From Nitratireductor thuwali (GTDB lineage: Bacteria; Pseudomonadota; Alphaproteobacteria; Rhizobiales; Rhizobiaceae): a stretch of 64,000 nt of DNA. The stretch covers positions 2,230,001-2,294,000 of the forward strand of contig NZ_CP030941.1 of NCBI RefSeq assembly GCF_036621415.1. Direction: 5' to 3'. Both the position numbers and the translations under genes were made by a program. Under the pieces are notes generated by a model. That model searched no databases. It was given only the letters and a program-made list of their open reading frames with translations, and was not told the DNA's origin. The stretch's first letter is position 1. Every line of letters starts with the position of its first letter. Of the stretch, positions 60,263-64,000 are shown piece by piece.

Positions 60263-60532
60263 CTAACGGCGCAGTCCGAGCCTTTCGATCAGCGTCTGGT
60301 AGCGGCCCTGGTCCTTCCCCTTCACATAATCGAGGAGACGGCGGCGCTGCGAGACGAGCTTGAGAAGACCACGGCGGGAATGGTTGTCCTTCTTGTGGTC
60401 CTTGAAATGCTCGGTCAGGTTCTTGATACGCTCGGTCAGGATTGCAACCTGGACTTCCGGTGAACCGGTGTCGCCCGAAGCGGTGCCAAATTCCTTGAGA
60501 AGTTCCTGCTTGCGCTCGGCAGTAATCGACAT
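60263..60532 (-). CDS. rpsO: 30S ribosomal protein S15
   Basis: An 89-residue S15, a primary 16S rRNA-binding protein of the platform. It has [38 protein letters not shown], the [20 protein letters not shown] signature and [20 protein letters not shown]. The start at 60532 follows GAAAGGAAAAGACG. It is upstream of pnp, in the usual order, but a histidine kinase gene separates it from truB. Confidence 0.98.
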   Translation of the reverse strand: MSITAERKQELLKEFGTASGDTGSPEVQVAILTERIKNLTEHFKDHKKDNHSRRGLLKLVSQRRRLLDYVKGKDQGRYQTLIERLGLRR

Positions 60533-60629
60533 CGTCTTTTCCTTTCTGATTGGAGGAGCATGACGCCCACAGCCGGGATGTCGTCCAGCAGGGGCCATTT
60601 ACATGGCGCATCAACGCAATGTCGCCGCG

Positions 60630-60658
60630 CATATAGGGCAAAAAGCAGCCGATTGCCA
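60630..60658 (-). promoter_or_regulatory. Possible rpsO promoter
   Basis: On the minus strand TGGCAA (60658-60653), a 17-base spacer and TATATG (60635-60630). The -10 is good and the -35 weak. Its presence would allow rpsO-pnp to be transcribed apart from the upstream kinase gene. Confidence 0.35.
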
Positions 60659-60699
60659 GCGAAAAGGGCGCGTGTGCTGATCCGAAGCGCGGCACTCTG

Positions 60700-60798
60700 C
60701 GGCATCGGGCCGGAAATCGGTTCCGATTTTCGGAAAGCATGATGCACGGATTCAAAATTGGAGCGTCCTTGTGCAGCGTCCGTTCGGACGCAAGGACT
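60700..60798 (-). repeat. Dispersed palindromic repeat, full copy (inverted orientation)
   Basis: On the minus strand: GCGTCC-GAAC-GGACGC hairpin, AAGGACGCTCCAATTTTGAA, GCATCATGCTTTCCGAAAAT, CGGAACCGATTTCCGGCCCG, ATGCCGC. It fills the gap between the histidine kinase stop and the rpsO promoter. Confidence 0.85.
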
Positions 60799-62517
60799 TT
60801 AATAGTGGACCGGCGCGGCCGGCGCACGTTCGGGCACCAGGCGCTCGATAGGGATGCGGAATACGCATTCCAGCCCATCGCGATGAAAGACGCGTGAAAT
60901 CTCGGCATCGAGCGTTCCACCGACCATTCTTTCGATGATCTCCGTGCCGAAGCCGCGTTTCACCGGCCTGCGGCGCAGGCGCGGCACATGTTCCCGCCAG
61001 GTGATCACCAGCATATCGCCCTCCCGGTGCCATGAAAGCACCAGCCGGCCGGTCGAGGTGGCGAAAGCGCCGTATTTGGAGGCGTTGGTCGCCAGTTCGT
61101 GAATGGCAAGCCCGATGGTCTGGGCGGCCTGATTGGAAAGGCGGAAGGGCGGTCCGGAAACCTCCAGCCGTTTCTCGGCCTCCGGGCGGAAGGGCTCGAT
61201 CTGTATCAGAAGCAACTCGCGCAGCTCCACGCCGCCGGCTCCGCCCGCGATCAAAAGATCCGTGGACCGTGCCAGTCCATAGACGCGCTTCTGGAAGGCG
61301 TCCTGAAATGCGGCGAGAGAGCGGGCGCTGCGCGCGGTCTGCTTGGCCATCGAGGCGACGACGGTAAGCTGGTTCTTGGCGCGGTGGGCGACTTCCCGCA
61401 TCAGTAGGCGAATATCGTTTTCCGCTTTCTTGCGGTCGACGGAAGCCTGGGCCAGGGCATAGGACACCGTCGTCACCTCGGCGATGGGGTAGTCCATCGC
61501 CTCCACCGGCTCGCCCGCTCCCAGGCGCCGGGCGTCGCGCGCCAGCCGGCGCACCGGCTTGGCGATCTGGCGGCCGAGTATCCAGGCAGCACCGGTGCCG
61601 ATCGCGATGATGATGAGGCTGCCAACCACCAGCATGCGCAGCGAGTGGCGCATGGGTTGCTCGACGGAAGCCGACGATGCCCAGACGACGACCTTCCAGC
61701 CGCTGTAGTTGGATTCATCGACGACAGCCACATACTCCTCTTCCGTCACCGGATCGCGGGCGGCGACAGCTGTCCCTTCTCCATCCGGTTCGCTCAAATT
61801 GAGGAAAAACGGTTTGCCCACATGGGAGGACATGAAGGAGGAGGCGATGACCGTGCCCTCCCGGTCCAGAAGGGTGGCGTTCCACCCGCCGCGAAGCAAT
61901 TGCTGTGAAAGCGTGTCGGCCAGGGATTCGGCATTGCGCGTCATGATTAGGAGCCGGGGCGGCCCGGTCTCCGATAGATAGGGCACGATAACGTTGAAGA
62001 CCCATTTCTGGGACGTCTTGCCGAAGAAGACATCTGATATGGTGGCGGCACGCGCCTGCAGTGCGGCCTGCGCCGAGTCTGGATCGGAGGTCGGACCGAG
62101 TGGGGTGCCGTAGGGTACCCGCGTGTTCAGGATCTGCCTCATATTCTCATCGAGCAGGATGAGATAGGAGCCCGTACCGGACAAAGCCGATTTGGCCCTC
62201 TCGTAAAAGTCGCCGAACTCGTCATTTGCCAGCGACGGAGTTGTCGACAACACCCTCAGGGTCGTCATCATGCCGCTGATTTCACGGTCGACTGCCTCGG
62301 CGATCGACCCGGCCATCGCCTCGGCGAGCGTGTTCACCACCTCCCGCTGGGCCTCATCGTTGCGCTTTAGAAGAATGGCGGATATGGCGATCGCCGGGAC
62401 GATGGTCGCAGCGATCAGCAGGAACAGGCAAAACCCGATAGGCAACGGGCTGATGCGCCGGATCGACCAGCGACCAACAGGTGCGACCTTATCGGGCTCG
62501 TTCTTCTGTTTTTGCAC
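60799..62517 (-). CDS. Sensor histidine kinase, HWE/HisKA_2 type
   Basis: A 572-residue membrane kinase: TM helix (about 26-50), extracytoplasmic dCache-like sensor (50-290), TM helix (about 295-315), HAMP (315-365). A HisKA_2/HWE core follows: phosphoacceptor His378 in REVAHRAKNQLTVVASMAK, N-box AIHELATNASKYGAF, a Trp-x-Glu (WRE, 507-509) and a G-box RGFGTEIIERMVGG. The start is a GTG at 62517 with AGGGG upstream. No response regulator is adjacent. HWE kinases often feed PhyR-type general stress signalling in alphaproteobacteria; for this one that is inference. It sits between truB and rpsO. Confidence 0.9.
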   Translation of the reverse strand: MQKQKNEPDKVAPVGRWSIRRISPLPIGFCLFLLIAATIVPAIAISAILLKRNDEAQREVVNTLAEAMAGSIAEAVDREISGMMTTLRVLSTTPSLANDEFGDFYERAKSALSGTGSYLILLDENMRQILNTRVPYGTPLGPTSDPDSAQAALQARAATISDVFFGKTSQKWVFNVIVPYLSETGPPRLLIMTRNAESLADTLSQQLLRGGWNATLLDREGTVIASSFMSSHVGKPFFLNLSEPDGEGTAVAARDPVTEEEYVAVVDESNYSGWKVVVWASSASVEQPMRHSLRMLVVGSLIIIAIGTGAAWILGRQIAKPVRRLARDARRLGAGEPVEAMDYPIAEVTTVSYALAQASVDRKKAENDIRLLMREVAHRAKNQLTVVASMAKQTARSARSLAAFQDAFQKRVYGLARSTDLLIAGGAGGVELRELLLIQIEPFRPEAEKRLEVSGPPFRLSNQAAQTIGLAIHELATNASKYGAFATSTGRLVLSWHREGDMLVITWREHVPRLRRRPVKRGFGTEIIERMVGGTLDAEISRVFHRDGLECVFRIPIERLVPERAPAAPVHY

Positions 62518-62615
62518 GTTGCCCCTGCTGTGCTATGCGGCTGCCCTCGCCATCAACGTCGAACTCGGCAAAGCGTTGCATGGGCGGCCGCAATCGCCGT
62601 CGGTCCTAGTGTCAA

Positions 62616-63557
62616 TCATGCGCTGCCGAAAACCCGCTTCGGCTTGAACATCCCGGCCTCGACCGTGCCCAGCGCCACCAGTCTGCCCCTGGAGCTCGCC
62701 CAGGCTTCGGCCGCCTCCACCGGTGCGTCGCGCCCGCGTATGATGACCGGGTTGCCGAGCCTTATGCGCGTTGCAGCATCGTCGCTCAGCGCCACTTCCG
62801 GAAGCCCGTCCAGGGCGGCGGCTGTGTCCATGATGAAGGGGTCCATGGCGGCAAACCGCTCCTCCTCGTTCTCGACTGCTTCGGCTGCAGCCTCGATGGC
62901 GGCCAGCTCCACCATATGCGAAGGTTCGAACGGATAGACCTCCACCCGCCGCAGCTCGGCGATATGACCGTAGCATCCAAGGTCGCGTCCAAGATCCCGG
63001 GCGATGGAGCGCACATAGGTGCCCTTGCCGCATTCGATCTCGAAAAGCGCCGAGTTCTCGTCCGGCAGCGCTACCAGATCGAGGCGTCCCACCTCGACCT
63101 CGCGCGCGGCGATCTCGACGGTCCCGCCCTCGCGCGCCAGGTCGTAGGCGCGTTCGCCGCCGACCTTGATCGCCGAAAATTGCGGCGGCGTCTGCATGAT
63201 GAGGCCGGTATAGTTGGGCAGCAGCGCCCGAATTTCAGCCTCGCTCGGCCGGAGATCGGAGGTCTTGGCGACAGGTCCTTCCAGGTCGTCGGTCGTGCGC
63301 TCTTCGCCCCAGGCCACGGTGAAACGATAAACCTTGGCGCCTTCCATGACATAGGGCACCGTCTTGGTCGCTTCGCCCATCGCAATCGGCAGCATGCCGG
63401 AGGCCAGCGGATCGAGCGTGCCGGCATGGCCGGCCTTCTGCGCCTTGAACAGCCATTTGACCTTGGCGACGGCATCGGTGGAGCCCATGCCGGCTGGCTT
63501 GTCCAGCACGATCCAGCCGGAGACGGGCCGGCCCTTTTTCTTTCCACGACGCGCCAT
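62616..63557 (-). CDS. truB: tRNA pseudouridine(55) synthase TruB
   Basis: A 313-residue TruB that makes pseudouridine 55 in the T-loop of tRNAs. The catalytic Asp is in [39 protein letters not shown] opens the domain, and [20 protein letters not shown] is the second conserved motif. A C-terminal PUA-like region ([20 protein letters not shown]) follows. It is downstream of rbfA by 142 bases; the small region between holds no gene. Confidence 0.96.
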   Translation of the reverse strand: MARRGKKKGRPVSGWIVLDKPAGMGSTDAVAKVKWLFKAQKAGHAGTLDPLASGMLPIAMGEATKTVPYVMEGAKVYRFTVAWGEERTTDDLEGPVAKTSDLRPSEAEIRALLPNYTGLIMQTPPQFSAIKVGGERAYDLAREGGTVEIAAREVEVGRLDLVALPDENSALFEIECGKGTYVRSIARDLGRDLGCYGHIAELRRVEVYPFEPSHMVELAAIEAAAEAVENEEERFAAMDPFIMDTAAALDGLPEVALSDDAATRIRLGNPVIIRGRDAPVEAAEAWASSRGRLVALGTVEAGMFKPKRVFGSA

Positions 63558-63699
63558 CAGGCTGCTTTCCTATCTGCTTTCCCGGCTGGAGCGGTGCATC
63601 CATACCAGACGCATGAACGACGCTCCGCGTTTGTTTCCCGCATTCCTGCGGATCTCAGCATATCCACTTGGCTGGAAGACGCCATCGTCGCGCCAGCGC

Positions 63700-64000
63700 T
63701 CACCCATTTTCATCATCGCCGTCTTCGAGGTCGCGGGTGACCTCCGGCGACCTCAGGAGACGATCGATCTTCTCGAAGTTCTCGAAACTCGTATCGATGC
63801 GGAACCGGAGTTCCGGCATGTATTTCATCTGCCTCAGCGAAGGGGTCACCTTGCCGCGGATGAAACGGGCATTGCGGTTGAGGGCGGCCACGATCTCATC
63901 CTTGTCCCCGGCGCCCAGCGGGGAAACATAGGCCGTGGCAATCTTGAGATCAGGCGACATTCGCACCTCGGTCACCGAAATGACGGCGCTCTCCAATTGC
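63700..64000 (-). CDS. rbfA: Ribosome-binding factor A, 3' part
   Basis: The frame reads from the window edge leftward to the stop at 63700. It covers about the last 100 residues of Rbf[21 protein letters not shown], then [40 protein letters not shown] and [20 protein letters not shown]. RbfA binds the 30S subunit late in assembly and aids 16S 5'-end maturation. The N-terminus is outside the window. It heads rbfA-truB and then the kinase, rpsO and pnp. Confidence 0.93.
   Translation of the reverse strand, partial: QLESAVISVTEVRMSPDLKIATAYVSPLGAGDKDEIVAALNRNARFIRGKVTPSLRQMKYMPELRFRIDTSFENFEKIDRLLRSPEVTRDLEDGDDENG

Overview
The window is GC-rich, densely packed alphaproteobacterial chromosome. 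Gene content and order point to the Hyphomicrobiales (Rhizobiales), most likely a Phyllobacteriaceae-type genome (Mesorhizobium, Nitratireductor or Chelativorans relatives). The pointers are dnaA next to rpsT, irr divergent from fabA-fabB-fabI, mgsA-glk-ABC exporter-dapB-gpmA, dnaX-ybaB-recR with the SRP RNA upstream, an HHH-type Irr regulator and a membrane-anchored CycM-like cytochrome. The genus is inference, not proof.

Layout. 1-4.9 kb: dnaA (5' part), rpsT, an enoyl-CoA hydratase, mutM and a frameshifted deoB, all leftward. 4.9-7.9 kb: a small Tad/Flp pilus island with TadG- and TadE-like proteins and a stand-alone CpaC N-domain protein leftward, and a Flp pilin and prepilin peptidase rightward. 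7.9-12.8 kb: a two-domain Kazal-like lipoprotein, a lytic transglycosylase, recR, ybaB, dnaX and the SRP RNA. 12.9-17 kb: HIT protein, nudC, pheA, kdsB and cytochrome c. 17.1-24.9 kb: a Yej-type peptide ABC importer with two substrate-binding proteins. 24.9-32.4 kb: an iron-type alcohol dehydrogenase, then a nucleoside importer (ATPase and two permeases) joined to cdd, a purine nucleoside phosphorylase and deoA. 32.4-41.2 kb: an FMN-barrel protein, gyrB, an NDUFA9-like protein, a TauE permease, uppP, a GST, queG and an SDR. 41.4-43.5 kb: cold-shock protein, two repeats, a small basic protein and mepA. 43.5-48.6 kb: mgsA, frameshifted glk, an MsbA-like exporter, dapB, gpmA and tRNA-Leu(CAG). 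48.7-53.4 kb: RlpA-like protein, an AraC regulator divergent from a NepI-like exporter, a 2-hydroxyacid dehydrogenase and an SH3 protein. 53.4-57.7 kb: irr, fabA-fabB-fabI and rsmC. 57.8-64 kb: pnp, rpsO, an HWE-type histidine kinase, truB and rbfA (partial).

Functional threads. Nucleoside uptake and breakdown (importer, Cdd, PNP, DeoA and the distant DeoB) lead to pentose phosphates. Ribosome and RNA maturation are represented by rbfA-truB-rpsO-pnp and rsmC. Cell-wall work is represented by mltB, mepA, rlpA and uppP.

The most notable observations are: two conserved metabolic genes (deoB, glk) each broken by what looks like one missing G in a G run; a dispersed palindromic repeat family with about nine copies in intergenic DNA; and a few local oddities, namely a histidine kinase between truB and rpsO, a nucleoside importer lacking its binding protein, and a tandem Kazal-like lipoprotein. 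I found no CRISPR array, insertion sequence, prophage or defence island, and no convincing previously undescribed multi-gene system.
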